Below, one piece after another: positions 23,929 through 33,200 of a stretch of 64,000 nt of DNA. The notes under the pieces are model-generated. The model made no database searches. It saw only the letters and a program-made list of their open reading frames with translations, and was not told where the DNA came from. Numbering within the stretch: the first letter of the stretch is position 1; each line of letters starts with the position of its first letter. The position numbers were made by a program, and so were the translations under genes. Origin of the DNA: Microvirga calopogonii (GTDB lineage: Bacteria; Pseudomonadota; Alphaproteobacteria; Rhizobiales; Beijerinckiaceae); the NCBI RefSeq assembly GCF_003347665.1, contig NZ_QDGA01000004.1:62001-126000 (forward strand). The letters run 5' to 3'.

Positions 23929-25566
23929 ATGCCTGGTCGTCAGCAAGCCGAAAGATTGTGGAGTAGTTTGATGCAGCTGGGCGCCCGCCGCCTGGCTGCC
24001 TTGGCCGCGATCGGCCTTGCCGTTTTCCTGTCCGTCGGCATCGGCACCTATTACCTCAGCCGGCCGGCTCAGGAGATGCTCTACACCGGCCTCGACCGCG
24101 AGGATGTCGGGCGGATGGGAGCGGTCCTGAAGGATGCGGGCATTCCCTTCGACGTGAGCACCGACGGAACGGCGCTCCTGGTCAGCTACGGCAATACCGC
24201 CCAGGCCCGCATGCTGCTCGCCGAGAAGGGGCTGCCGCACAGCACGAAGTCCGGCTACGAGCTCTTCAATGATCTCGGCTCGCTGGGCCTCACCTCCTTC
24301 ATGCAGGAGGTGACAAAGGTCCGGGCTCTCGAAGGCGAGCTGGCTCGGACCATTCAGGGCATGAAGGGCATCAAGGCGGCGCGTGTCCATATCGTCCTGC
24401 CGGATCGCGGATCGTTCCGCCGCGAGCAGCAGCCGCCATCGGCCTCCGTGGTCATTCGCACGGTGCCCTCCGACGATGCATCGTCCGCGCAGGCCATCAG
24501 GCATCTCGTCGCGGCGGCGATTCCGGGCATGGCCGTCGACAAGGTCACCGTCATGAACACGGACGGGACGCTCCTGATGTCCGGCGACGATGCGGCCAAT
24601 GCCTCGACGGGCAAGATGGCGCGCCTCGAGAAGACGGTCGGCCTCGAAATTCAGGACAATGTGCGCCGCACGCTCGCGCCCTATCTCGGATCCGGTAATT
24701 TCGAAGTCAGCGTGGCCGCACGCCTGAGCACAGACAAGGTCAGCACCAACGAGACGATCTTCAATCCCGAATCGAAAGTCGAACGTTCGACCCGGACGAT
24801 CAAGGAAACAGAGGTCTCGCAGAACAAGAGCGGTCAAAAGCCCACGACCGTCCAGCAGAACCTGCCGGACGAGAATGTTCGGAGTGAATCGGGCGACAGC
24901 TCGAGCGAGGACAACCAGCGGCGCGAAGAGCTGACGAACTACGAGATTTCGTCGAAGACGATCCAGACGATCAGCGATGGATACCAGATCAAGAACCTTT
25001 CCGTCGCCGTTCTGGTGAACAGGTCTCGCATCACGTCGCTCCTCGGGGAGAATGCAACGCCTGCCGAGATGGATGCCAAGGTTGCCGAGATCGAGCAGCT
25101 CGTGTCCTCGGCCGCAGGCTTCAGCAAGGGGCGTGGTGATCAGATCAAGGTTGCGGCCGTCAGCTTCGTCGACGACGGCGGAATGCTCCAGCCGGTCCAA
25201 GGTCCGTCTCTGACCGAGATCCTCATGCGTCAGTTCGGAACGGTCGTGAACGCCCTGACGATCCTCGCCCTGTGCGCCATGATGATCTGGTTCGGTTTGC
25301 GTCCTGCCGTCCGGATGCTCATGGCCCGCCACCAGGCCGAACTCGAACTCCAGCGCGAGCAGGCGGCCGCACTGGCCGCGGCGGAGGCTGAAGAAGCTCT
25401 CGAAGCAAGCCGTGAGACTGCCCTGCAGGTGGCATCCGAGCTGGACGAGCAGAACCTGATCGAGATGCCGAGGACGCCGCAGCGCAAGCTGGAGCAGATC
25501 ATCGAGCTGAGTGAAGAGCAGGCGGCTGCCGTTCTGAAGCAATGGCTCGGGCGGGAGGCCGCGTAA
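23929..25566 (+). CDS. fliF: Flagellar MS-ring protein FliF
   Basis: This 545-residue protein forms the MS ring, the platform of the basal body. It has a first transmembrane helix (about 22-44) and the YscJ/FliF-type domain (about 45-220: MLYTGLDREDVG, GTALLVSYGNTAQARMLLAEKGLP, ARVHIVLPDRGSF). A FliF C-terminal domain follows (about 250-430). The second transmembrane helix is at about 445-465 (LTILALCAMMIWFGLRP). The C-terminal tail, with IIELSEEQAAAVLKQWL, is the FliG-binding motif. The stop overlaps the next start (TAATG). Confidence 0.97.
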   Translation: MPGRQQAERLWSSLMQLGARRLAALAAIGLAVFLSVGIGTYYLSRPAQEMLYTGLDREDVGRMGAVLKDAGIPFDVSTDGTALLVSYGNTAQARMLLAEKGLPHSTKSGYELFNDLGSLGLTSFMQEVTKVRALEGELARTIQGMKGIKAARVHIVLPDRGSFRREQQPPSASVVIRTVPSDDASSAQAIRHLVAAAIPGMAVDKVTVMNTDGTLLMSGDDAANASTGKMARLEKTVGLEIQDNVRRTLAPYLGSGNFEVSVAARLSTDKVSTNETIFNPESKVERSTRTIKETEVSQNKSGQKPTTVQQNLPDENVRSESGDSSSEDNQRREELTNYEISSKTIQTISDGYQIKNLSVAVLVNRSRITSLLGENATPAEMDAKVAEIEQLVSSAAGFSKGRGDQIKVAAVSFVDDGGMLQPVQGPSLTEILMRQFGTVVNALTILALCAMMIWFGLRPAVRMLMARHQAELELQREQAAALAAAEAEEALEASRETALQVASELDEQNLIEMPRTPQRKLEQIIELSEEQAAAVLKQWLGREAA

Positions 25567-26213
25567 TGGCCGGAACGCTAGCCAGTCTCCTGGCGGATTT
25601 CTCAAGTCCGGCCGCAGGCGCTTCCTCGGGGATCAGCCTTCTGCGCACCGTCAAGATCGCGCCTGAACCGAGCCCGGAGCCCTCACCATCGCCCGTCGTC
25701 GACCGCCACGCGGAAATCGTCGCGTCTATTGAGGCGAGAGTCCGGGCCGAAGAGCGAGAAGCGGCGCGCAGGGGAATCGAGGACGCCATAGCGGCCGAGA
25801 AGGCCCGTCATATGGATGATCTGAGCGAGCAGAGGACGATCTGGGTCGAGGAGCAGGCCCAGCAGCTTTCAGCCCAACTCGCGGCGGCCGTCGATTGCCT
25901 TGAGGCCAACCTCTCGGAGAAGGTCGCCAACATCCTCAGGCCGTTCGTTGCAGAGGCCTTCCGGCAGCAAACCCTCACCGAATTCAAGGAGGTGCTTGCG
26001 ACATTGCTGTCCGGCAACGAGGCGCGCCTTTTGAAAGTCTCCGGCCCGGAGGATCTTCTCATGGCATTGCAGGACCGTCTCGGCTCCTCCAGGAGCCTAA
26101 TCGAGTTTTCGCCCGGCGAGCACGTCGAGGTGAGCGTGACGGCGCAGGATACGCTTGCTCAAACGCAACTGAATGCCTGGACGGCCCGGCTGTCCCAGGC
26201 GCTGGAAGGCTGA
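25566..26213 (+). CDS. fliH: Putative flagellar export regulator FliH-like protein
   Basis: This 215-residue acidic protein sits between fliF and motB. A variable Pro/Ala-rich N terminus is followed by a long charged helix (about 45-100, with HAEIVASIEARVRAEER). A C-terminal globular part contains LFVAEAFRQQTL-like RPFVAEAFRQQTLTEF and LIEFSPGEHVEVSV. This layout fits FliH, which dimerises and holds the ATPase FliI in check. Sequence identity to classical FliH is too low to be certain. Only the start at 25566 is sensible; the open frame upstream is fliF overlap. No other fliH is visible in the window. Confidence 0.55.
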   Translation: MAGTLASLLADFSSPAAGASSGISLLRTVKIAPEPSPEPSPSPVVDRHAEIVASIEARVRAEEREAARRGIEDAIAAEKARHMDDLSEQRTIWVEEQAQQLSAQLAAAVDCLEANLSEKVANILRPFVAEAFRQQTLTEFKEVLATLLSGNEARLLKVSGPEDLLMALQDRLGSSRSLIEFSPGEHVEVSVTAQDTLAQTQLNAWTARLSQALEG

Positions 26214-26219
26214 CGACCG

Positions 26220-27431
26220 ATGGCGAGTTCAGACAAGCAGGAGATCGTCATCGTCCGCAGGGGTGACGATGGTGAGGATGTCGTCAAGGGTGGTGCATGG
26301 AAGATCGCGCATGCGGATTTCATGACGGCGATGATGGCGTTCTTTCTCGTCATGTGGCTCATCGGCATGACCGATGAGAAGACCCGAAGCGGCGTCGCCA
26401 ACTATTTCAATCCCGTGCAACTGGCGGAGTCGACCCCGAACAAGAAGGGGCTCGACGACCCTCAGAACGTGCCGCCGGACAACAAGACGGACAACGACAA
26501 GGACGGCAAGGAGAAGGGGAGCGGCGAGGGCACGGGCGGAAAATCCCACCAGCTGCGCAAGCCACGGTTCAAGGAGGGAGCCCTCTTCCAGGATCCCTAC
26601 GCGGTTTTGGCCCGGATTGCCGATGAGCCTGAGGTGACCCCGTATGACACGCTCGGCGCGGACGCGACGCCGGGCGATACGGAGGTGCCCGGGCTCAAGG
26701 CTGGCGAAGCCTTCAGGGATCCCTTCGATCCACTGTATTGGCAGGTCGCGCCGGTCGAGGAGCTGAAGACGGACACGCCGCCGAAGCCCGGAACCGCGTC
26801 GCCTGCCCCTTCGAAGGCCATCATGGATGTGGTCGCCGCTTTGAGCCAGAAGGCGCCGGCCGGGAGCCGGCCCGAGCCGAAGGCACCTGCGCCTTCGCCA
26901 GCATCGAACGGCACGACGCCTGATGCGGCCGGGCAGTCCTCGAGCAGCGATCCGCGCGCAGCCAACGCGGCCGACCAGAAGGCGGCGGAGCTCAAGCGGG
27001 ACATCATGAAAGCCGTTCAACCGACCAACGATGCGTCGCCGAAGCCGCATATCGAAGTGCGCCGGACCGGCGCCGGCACGTTGATCAGCCTGACGGATGA
27101 TTTCGACTTCACGATGTTTGCCGTGGGTTCTGCCGAGCCCCACGCCAAAGTCGTGCGCGCCATGGCCGAGATCGCAAGAATTTTGCAGTCGCGCCCGGGC
27201 AAGATCGTCATCCGCGGTCACACGGATGCCCGGCCGTTCAAATCGGCAAATTACGACAACTGGCGGCTCTCCCAGGCTCGAGCTCAGATGGCACTGTATA
27301 TGCTCGTTCGCGGCGGGCTGAACGAGAGCCGGATCGTTCGGGTCGAGGGACATGCGGACCGGGATCCGAAGATCCCGAGCGATCCGAATGCGGATCAGAA
27401 CCGCCGGGTCGAGATCCTTCTGCAGGAGTGA
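26220..27431 (+). CDS. motB: Flagellar stator protein MotB
   Basis: This 403-residue stator subunit has one transmembrane helix near 34-52. The proton-carrying aspartate is D33 in AHADFMTAMMAFF. A long linker rich in Pro, Ala, Lys and Asp (about 80-265) leads to an OmpA-like peptidoglycan-binding domain (about 285-400). That domain has VIRGHTDARPF and the closing EGHADRDPK and NRRVEILL. The linker is longer than in enteric MotB (308 residues in all), as in rhizobia, where MotC contacts MotB in the periplasm. The stop overlaps a GTG in front of motC. Its partner motA is at 35.8 kb in another operon. Confidence 0.96.
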   Translation: MASSDKQEIVIVRRGDDGEDVVKGGAWKIAHADFMTAMMAFFLVMWLIGMTDEKTRSGVANYFNPVQLAESTPNKKGLDDPQNVPPDNKTDNDKDGKEKGSGEGTGGKSHQLRKPRFKEGALFQDPYAVLARIADEPEVTPYDTLGADATPGDTEVPGLKAGEAFRDPFDPLYWQVAPVEELKTDTPPKPGTASPAPSKAIMDVVAALSQKAPAGSRPEPKAPAPSPASNGTTPDAAGQSSSSDPRAANAADQKAAELKRDIMKAVQPTNDASPKPHIEVRRTGAGTLISLTDDFDFTMFAVGSAEPHAKVVRAMAEIARILQSRPGKIVIRGHTDARPFKSANYDNWRLSQARAQMALYMLVRGGLNESRIVRVEGHADRDPKIPSDPNADQNRRVEILLQE

Positions 27432-27436
27432 TCACG

Positions 27437-28693
27437 ATGAAAGGTCGTTCATTGCCTCTCATTGCGATATCCGTATTCCTTGGCGCTGGCGCGGCCCTGG
27501 CCGAGAGCGGAGGGCATTCGGAGACCATCGCGGAACAGAAGGTCGAGGCCATCGCAGTTCCCGTCCCGGTGCAGCTCGTGAGAACGTTGCATCTGATGCA
27601 GGACCAGATCGCGGTCGGTTCGACGGAGGCTCATGCTGCCCAGCGCGGCCTGCTGGGAATTCTGGATGACAGGTTCATGAACCTGGAGCCGGACACCTGG
27701 CGGACCAGCAAGAACGTGCAGGCTGCCGTGTCCTTGGTGCTCAGTGGCGGAAACCCGAGCATTCTGAGGAAGCTTCTGGAGCTCGGCTCCTCCGTGGTTG
27801 CAGACAGCGACAGGCCGCTGATCGAAGGCGCCCTCGCCTATGTCGAGGGAAGGGAGGAAGCGGCGCAAGGCCTGCTTGCATCCCTGGATCCTCGCTCCCT
27901 TCCTCCCATGCTGGGAGCGCAGCTGGCTCTGGCTCAATCGGCACTCGTCGTGCGCAAGAATGCTGCGAAGTCCGACGAATTGCTGGATTTCGTCAGGCTT
28001 CAGGCGCCCGGCACCCTGTTGGAAGAGGCAGCCCTGCGCAGGCAGGTCTTCGTCGCAAGCCAGACCGACAAGATGGAGAAGTTCCAGGCGCTCGCCACCG
28101 ATTATCTGCGCCGTTACCGCCACTCGATTTATGCCGGCAATTTCCGTCAGCGCTTGGCTTCCGCCCTTACCAGGGTTGATTTTGGCAAGGAGGCGTCGCG
28201 CTTCGACGGTCTCGTGGCCATGATGGCCGAACTCGAACCCGAGGCAAGGCGCGACCTGTATCTTCTGGCTTCGCGGTCGTCGATCGAACAGGGCTTTACC
28301 ACATCGGCCCAATTGCTGGCCGACAAGGCGCGGGAACTGGCCGGATCGGATCAGGCGAGCGGGGCGAGGGCAACGCTTTATCGGGCGGCTTCGCTGATCA
28401 CGTCACCGCAGTTTATCGATGGCGCGGTCAGTGACCTCCGCAGCATCGACAGGTCAATTCTCGCAGCCGGCGACGTGAGCCTGCTGGATTCCGCGCTCGC
28501 GATGGCGGATCAGATTCGCAGAGTGCCTGAAGCTCAGTCCCGGCAGGCTTCCTCGGCGAAGCCGGAGGTGGCGAGGGTCGCGACCGGGGTACCGGCGACC
28601 GCTTCCGCTCCTGCGCAAGGGCTGGAACAGCTTCAGGCCCTATCCAAGGCACGTGACGCCCTGAGCCGCGTCGACAAGTTGATCAAGAACTAG
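27437..28693 (+). CDS. motC: Periplasmic motility protein MotC
   Basis: This 418-residue protein has a signal peptide of about 23 residues ending GAALAES. The mature part is helix-rich and resembles MotC of Sinorhizobium, which binds MotB in the periplasm and is required for rotation. Features include EAHAAQRGLLGILDDRF and ARRDLYLLASRSSIEQGF. The ATG at 27437 is chosen because GCAGGAG lies eight bases before it; a GTG at 27428 overlapping the motB stop is possible. Its presence, with motE, marks the rhizobial motor type. Located between motB and fliK. Confidence 0.85.
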   Translation: MKGRSLPLIAISVFLGAGAALAESGGHSETIAEQKVEAIAVPVPVQLVRTLHLMQDQIAVGSTEAHAAQRGLLGILDDRFMNLEPDTWRTSKNVQAAVSLVLSGGNPSILRKLLELGSSVVADSDRPLIEGALAYVEGREEAAQGLLASLDPRSLPPMLGAQLALAQSALVVRKNAAKSDELLDFVRLQAPGTLLEEAALRRQVFVASQTDKMEKFQALATDYLRRYRHSIYAGNFRQRLASALTRVDFGKEASRFDGLVAMMAELEPEARRDLYLLASRSSIEQGFTTSAQLLADKARELAGSDQASGARATLYRAASLITSPQFIDGAVSDLRSIDRSILAAGDVSLLDSALAMADQIRRVPEAQSRQASSAKPEVARVATGVPATASAPAQGLEQLQALSKARDALSRVDKLIKN

Positions 28694-28707
28694 GCATTAG
28701 CAAGCAG

Positions 28708-30096
28708 ATGAGCCGATTAGACCTTCTGTCACAGACAACGCCGAGGCTTGTGGACGCTCCGTCGCGCAATCCTTCTCCAGGTTCGGACAACCAAGGCGGC
28801 AAAGGCAATGGCACGATGTCCGACTTCGGCGCGCTTCTGGATGGATTCTCCGGAAGGCAGCCGAGCGAAGGTATAGGGGCATCTCAGCTTGAAGCAGTCC
28901 TGATGGGTGCGGAGGGAGAAAAGACTGTTTCGATGGCCGGAGGAGCCGACCCGGATCCGTTGCAGGATCTTCTGCCCGAGGCGCCATCGCGCGACGGTTG
29001 CGAGGACGGGTCGGCCCTTGAGGCCGGAAGTTCCGCCTATGCGATTCTCGAAAATCTTCTTCCCCGTATTCTATCGCGAACCGCCAATGGAAACCATCCC
29101 GATTCAGGGCGTTCTGGCGCATCCTTCGCGTCGCCCTCCCTTCCCATGATGCAACAGGATCTGGAAGACTTGAGTCCGGCCAACACCGGATTGGGATCGA
29201 AGCTCGCCGTGTCGGTTCAGAATCAGGAGGCCCATTTCAAGCCCATCATCGAGGGCCTGAGTGGCTCTCCAGCGGAGCCGGGAATGCCTCTTCCCATTGA
29301 GGAAGCCGGGCAGGCACCCGTGAACATGCTTCAGGAGAAGCTCAAGAGCAACGGAGTGAAGGGCCTGCATCCCGACGCCGATCAGGCATTCCAGGCATCA
29401 GCCGAGATAGCCGCCGATATAGAGGCCGCAGAGAATGGTGAAGACCGCGGACCCGTCAGAGCCGCATCCCCGGATCGCATGATCGATCGCTCGGACGTCC
29501 AAAAACAGGCGCCGATGACTGGGGTGAAGGCCGAACCGGGCTCTCTTCCGTCCTCCACGCTTCAGCATCTTGCAGGATCCATTATCGAGGATGCCAAGGC
29601 ATCATCCGAGATACAGCAACCCTCCTTCCAGCATGACGGCTTGAACCGGGTTGCCACGGCAAGAGCCTCCGCCGGGGTACTCAGGGTCTTGGATCTCCAG
29701 CTGAAGCCGGCCGAGCTCGGCCTCGTGACCATCAGAATGCGCCTCTCGGGCGACAGCATCGAAATGGAGATCCAGGCTCAGCACGAGGACACCGCCGAGC
29801 TTCTGCGAAACGATGCGGACAAGCTGTCCAGCCTCCTCAAAGTGTCCGGCTATCGTCCGGACGTGATCACCATCCAATCTGCTGAAACCGCCTCCCATGA
29901 CCGCTCATCGTTCCACCGTCCGCAACAGGGAAGCATGGCGCAGGGCCAGTCCTTCGATCAGGGTGCCGCCACGGGGCAGGGCCAATCGTCCCGTCATCAG
30001 GGAGACCGTTATGGCGGCAGCGGACCCGAGATCCATCCGGACGGGGGCGAGGGTTCGGCTTCTGGCGGCAGCCGCACTGGCGGGATTTACCTTTAA
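28708..30096 (+). CDS. fliK: Flagellar hook-length control protein FliK (MotD)
   Basis: This 462-residue protein has a long, low-complexity hydrophilic N-terminal part, as expected of the molecular ruler. A FliK C-terminal domain (about 320-400) has GVLRVLDLQLKPAELGLVTIRMRL; the diagnostic core is LQLKPAELGLVTIRM. It measures hook length and switches the gate from hook to filament export through FlhB. In Sinorhizobium the gene in this position was first named motD. Its last 86 bases overlap the start of the transglycosylase gene in another frame, and its Gly/Ser/Gln-rich tail (about 405-460) lies mostly in and before that overlap. Confidence 0.85.
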   Translation: MSRLDLLSQTTPRLVDAPSRNPSPGSDNQGGKGNGTMSDFGALLDGFSGRQPSEGIGASQLEAVLMGAEGEKTVSMAGGADPDPLQDLLPEAPSRDGCEDGSALEAGSSAYAILENLLPRILSRTANGNHPDSGRSGASFASPSLPMMQQDLEDLSPANTGLGSKLAVSVQNQEAHFKPIIEGLSGSPAEPGMPLPIEEAGQAPVNMLQEKLKSNGVKGLHPDADQAFQASAEIAADIEAAENGEDRGPVRAASPDRMIDRSDVQKQAPMTGVKAEPGSLPSSTLQHLAGSIIEDAKASSEIQQPSFQHDGLNRVATARASAGVLRVLDLQLKPAELGLVTIRMRLSGDSIEMEIQAQHEDTAELLRNDADKLSSLLKVSGYRPDVITIQSAETASHDRSSFHRPQQGSMAQGQSFDQGAATGQGQSSRHQGDRYGGSGPEIHPDGGEGSASGGSRTGGIYL

Positions 30097-30664
30097 CGCC
30101 TGGATGACGGCCTCGGCCGTTGCTCAGTCCCCGTCTGGACTGTGCGAACGGGAGATGATGCGCGCTTCGGCGAAGTACGGTGTGCCGATCGGCATGCTCT
30201 ACTCGGTCGGATTGACTGAAACGGGACGACGCGGCAGCCTGCAACCTTACGCGATGAATGTGGAAGGCAAGGCAGTGTTCTCCAACAGCGCGGCGGAGGC
30301 GATGCAGCGATTCGAGGAGGCGAGCCGCAGCGGCGCGAAGCTGATCGATCTCGGCTGCATGCAGATCAACCATCTCTATCATCGCGAGAACTTCGCGTCT
30401 CTGGCGAGCATGCTCGATCCCCGCATGAACGTGGAATATGCGGCCCGCTTTCTCAGGGACCTCAAGACCCGTCACGAGACATGGACGATGGCCGTCGCGC
30501 GCTATCACGCCGGCCCGAACAACGATCCGGCCCAGAAGCGCTATGTTTGCCGCGTGATCGCCAACATGGTCGCGACCGGGTTCGGTCAATGGACCCCGGC
30601 AGCCAAGACCTTCTGTGAGGACGCGCCGGGCCTGAGCAGAGGGCAGACGGCTTCGGACGGTTGA
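30011..30664 (+). CDS. Lytic transglycosylase, probably flagellum-linked
   Basis: This 217-residue secreted protein has a signal peptide of about 30 residues ending ASAVAQS and an SLT-type lytic transglycosylase domain. The catalytic glutamate is in GLTETGRRG; the companion motifs GCMQIN and ARYHAG are present. It cuts peptidoglycan, presumably to let the rod through. The start at 30011 (GGGAGACC seven bases upstream) is chosen over a longer frame that lacks a signal peptide. It overlaps fliK by 86 bases. The FlgJ-like protein at 47.7 kb lacks a muramidase domain, so this gene is the likely missing activity. Confidence 0.85.
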   Translation: MAAADPRSIRTGARVRLLAAAALAGFTFNAWMTASAVAQSPSGLCEREMMRASAKYGVPIGMLYSVGLTETGRRGSLQPYAMNVEGKAVFSNSAAEAMQRFEEASRSGAKLIDLGCMQINHLYHRENFASLASMLDPRMNVEYAARFLRDLKTRHETWTMAVARYHAGPNNDPAQKRYVCRVIANMVATGFGQWTPAAKTFCEDAPGLSRGQTASDG

Positions 30665-30727
30665 CGCTTCAGGTGCAAAAAAGGGACCCTCTTTCGGGAT
30701 CCCGCCCCATGCCACTTCTTTTTCGCC

Positions 30728-30771
30728 GGCGCATCGAGCCGATGCAGCTCTCTGCGCTGGCTCGATGCGCC
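30728..30771. terminator. Perfect 13-bp hairpin between convergent operons
   Basis: GGCGCATCGAGCC (30728-30740) and its exact complement (30759-30771) enclose a further GCAG/CTGC stem. A smaller bulged stem, GGGACCC against GGGATCCC, precedes it near 30683-30705. The region separates the ends of the fliF operon and of the minus-strand lipoprotein gene and can stop transcription from both sides. The GCATCG arms recall the repeat at 6381-6429. Confidence 0.6.
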
Positions 30772-30784
30772 AAACGGCGAGCTG

Positions 30785-31492
30785 CTATCTCGTCATTCTG
30801 ATCTCGGATCCTGAGCCGCTCAGGATTCCGGCAAGCGCTGCTTCCGCTCCGGATAAGCGGCCGACGACGGTCCCTCGCGAGAAGAGTACCACCTGGTTCT
30901 CGCGGAAGCTCCACCCATTGACGCTGCGGACGGCCTCGTCCTTGCATCCCTGTGCCGATGCTTTGTAGAGATCGAGGGAAGGGACGCTGGTGAGTTGTAC
31001 CTTGCAGGAGGTTGCACCGACATTGGCATTCCAGGTCCCGGCATAGGAGGTGGCGCGTTGCGGCGCGGTGAAAACCCCCGGAGGATTTGATTGGGGTTCA
31101 GCGCGGGCTGAGCCTGCCGCAAATGACGGCTGGTTCGGTGCAGCCGGAAGCGGCGTCGCGAAAGACTCGGGCTCGGGAGGCGTCACGACAGAGATGTCCG
31201 GCGACGGGGGAAGCGGCCCCATATCCGGTTCGAAGCGATGCTCCCGGCGACTCCCAGGCCGTGCGCCGGGGATCTCGACGATTTCCATCGGGGGCACGTC
31301 AGGTTCCGCAACCATATAGACCGGCGAGGCGGTAAGCTGCCGGCCCCAAGGCGCGGCGTATTCCGGGTAAGCTCTGCGGACATATCCTTGTCCCCATGGC
31401 CCCGGGCGGTAGGACGTGTCGGTGGAACTGCAGGCCGAGATCGCGGCCGTAATCGTCAGCGGACCCGCAACGTTGAAGAATTTGTGCAGCAT
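30785..31492 (-). CDS. AprI/Inh-type metalloprotease inhibitor lipoprotein
   Basis: This 235-residue protein begins with a lipoprotein signal ending in the lipobox ISAC. A Pro/Ser/Glu-rich spacer (about 25-145) leads to a C-terminal domain of about 90 residues. That domain shows AGTWNANVGATSCKVQLT, GCKDEAVRSVNGWSF and VVLFSRGTVVGRL, the pattern of the AprI/Inh small beta-barrel inhibitors with two disulphide-forming cysteines. Such domains inhibit serralysin-like proteases, and in rhizobia they also occur in outer-membrane lipoproteins of the Omp19 type. It follows the flhB-linked gene by 20 bases on the same strand. Whether it acts on the flagellum is unknown. Confidence 0.7.
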   Translation of the reverse strand: MLHKFFNVAGPLTITAAISACSSTDTSYRPGPWGQGYVRRAYPEYAAPWGRQLTASPVYMVAEPDVPPMEIVEIPGARPGSRREHRFEPDMGPLPPSPDISVVTPPEPESFATPLPAAPNQPSFAAGSARAEPQSNPPGVFTAPQRATSYAGTWNANVGATSCKVQLTSVPSLDLYKASAQGCKDEAVRSVNGWSFRENQVVLFSRGTVVGRLSGAEAALAGILSGSGSEIRMTR

Positions 31493-31512
31493 CGGAGCGC
31501 GTTTTCTGATGC

Positions 31513-32016
31513 TCAGTGGCGCATGGCGCTGGCAGAGCAGTACGGCGACTTGAACCGGGCCGGCAGCGGCCTCAGGCGGGCGGACGAGAGAATTCTTCCG
31601 AACGATGCCGGGTCGAAATCCGCTTTGCGGAGAGCCGCTTCCAGAAGGACCTCGCTGATTTTGACGCCGATGTAATAGGCGCCGAAAATCAGCTGGAAGA
31701 AGACCGTAACCGACTCGTGATTGAATTCCATGTCGAGAACGATGCAGGACGCTTCCTCGCGGCTGGAGCAGACATGGGCGACATAGCCGTACGACAACGT
31801 TCTGCCCTTGAAATAGAGCTCGGCCGATGAGGTCAGCATCTCGTCCATGTTTCCATGAAGCTGATTGTCGGCATAGAAACGGATGATCTCAGGATCCGTG
31901 AGGCAGAAGTCGGCGATGACATCCTTGAGGTTGCAGGCGAGCACCTCCTCGAACGCTTGAATATCCCAATGCTCTCTCGACGGCGCAGCGGCTTCGACGG
32001 GGCGAAGGCTTCTCAT
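31513..32016 (-). CDS. Conserved hypothetical protein translationally coupled to flhB
   Basis: This 167-residue protein has no signal peptide and no membrane segment I can support. It is mixed alpha/beta with a hydrophobic stretch TVFFQLIFGAYYIGV (about 110-125). The ATG overlaps the flhB stop (ATGA), so it is made with FlhB. I do not recognise the family. The position suggests a role in the export gate or in the flagellar set, but nothing in the sequence shows a mechanism. Four cysteines and no repeated motif were noted. Confidence 0.7.
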   Translation of the reverse strand: MRSLRPVEAAAPSREHWDIQAFEEVLACNLKDVIADFCLTDPEIIRFYADNQLHGNMDEMLTSSAELYFKGRTLSYGYVAHVCSSREEASCIVLDMEFNHESVTVFFQLIFGAYYIGVKISEVLLEAALRKADFDPASFGRILSSARLRPLPARFKSPYCSASAMRH

Positions 32017-33077
32017 TTAGACCTCGTGAGGATGTAGAACAGGATCTGAGCGACGGCCTTGTAGAAGTCGGGAGGAATCATCCGGTCGACTTCTACATGA
32101 TCATACATGGACCTTGCGAGAGGCTTGTCTTCGATGACGGGCACGCCGTTCTTTTCAGCGATCTCGCGGATTTTCAGAGCGATGAGGTCCTTGCCCTTGG
32201 CGACGACGATCGGAGCGTTGGCCTCGCTTCGTTCGTAGCGCATGGCGATGGCGAAATGGGTCGGGTTGGCGATCACGAAGGTGGCTTTGGGCACGGCAGC
32301 CAGCATGCGCTTGCGGCTTCGATCCTGGGCCAGGGAGCGCATGCGCGCCTTGACCATGGGATCTCCCTCCATCTGCTTGTACTCTTCCTTGACCTCCTGC
32401 TTGGTCATCTTCAGGTCGCTGTGCCATTTGAAGCGCGCCCAGAGCAGGTCCGCGGCGACAAGGACGATCGTCGCGATGGCGATGGCGGAGACGAGCCGCA
32501 TGGCCATGGTCAGCATCAGCTCCGGAAGGAGGGAGGGATCGGTGAACATGGCATTCAGGACCTTGTATTGCTCCGACTTCAGAAGCAGGAGGCTGACGAG
32601 CGTCATCGTCGCGAACTTGAACAACGATTTCGCAAACTCCACTAACCCCTGCCGGCCGAAAATCCGCTTCCAGCCGCTCACGGGCGAAATTCTGTTCCAT
32701 TGCGGCCTAATCCGCTCCGTGACGAGTGACGGCACATTCTGCAGAATCGACGCCGCAAGGCTGCAAGCTGCCAGAATGATGATCGTCGGGATCAGGAACT
32801 GACCGGCTTCGAGCGCGACGGCGTGAATCAGCGCGATGGCGTCCGTACCGGAATCGAGCCGGAAGTCCTGCGGGCGGTTGACGAAGAGCGACAGATTTTC
32901 CGTCAGCGTCTTGGTGGTGCCGCGGACGGCGAATGCCAGGACGATCAGGATCCCCACGATGGAAGCGAACAGGGGTGCTTCTCTCGAGAAGGGGATGTTC
33001 CCCTTCTCGATGGCGTCCCTGACCTTCTTATCGGAAGGCGCTTCTGTTTTACTGTCCTGGTCGTCCGTGTCAGACAT
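32013..33077 (-). CDS. flhB: Flagellar export gate protein FlhB
   Basis: At 354 residues this has the usual FlhB length. A hydrophilic N terminus (DTDDQDSKTEAPSDKK, with the family TE.PT-like motif) precedes four membrane helices (about 35-215). The cytoplasmic domain holds the self-cleavage site NPTH, with N271 before the scissile bond, and ends in a region with ARSMYDHVEVDRMIPPDFY. Cleavage switches export from hook to filament parts, prompted by FliK. It lies 123 bases after fliG. The gap holds a short hairpin (CCCGGA/TCCGGG near 33109-33134) but no 14-mer box, so it may be read through from motA. Confidence 0.97.
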   Translation of the reverse strand: MSDTDDQDSKTEAPSDKKVRDAIEKGNIPFSREAPLFASIVGILIVLAFAVRGTTKTLTENLSLFVNRPQDFRLDSGTDAIALIHAVALEAGQFLIPTIIILAACSLAASILQNVPSLVTERIRPQWNRISPVSGWKRIFGRQGLVEFAKSLFKFATMTLVSLLLLKSEQYKVLNAMFTDPSLLPELMLTMAMRLVSAIAIATIVLVAADLLWARFKWHSDLKMTKQEVKEEYKQMEGDPMVKARMRSLAQDRSRKRMLAAVPKATFVIANPTHFAIAMRYERSEANAPIVVAKGKDLIALKIREIAEKNGVPVIEDKPLARSMYDHVEVDRMIPPDFYKAVAQILFYILTRSK

Positions 33078-33200
33078 GATCCGAGGTTCGGCCGCTAGAG
33101 TATCGGGCCCGGAAGCGGAATACGCCTCCGGGAAAGTATCCGATGCTCAATCCCTAAAGCAGTGCATCGTTCGGGCGATCCGTCGGATCTGCGCGATTCG

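Noticed and set aside
23908-25605. A 565-codon minus-strand frame
   Set aside because: It is antisense to fliF with typical shadow composition and no recognisable domain.
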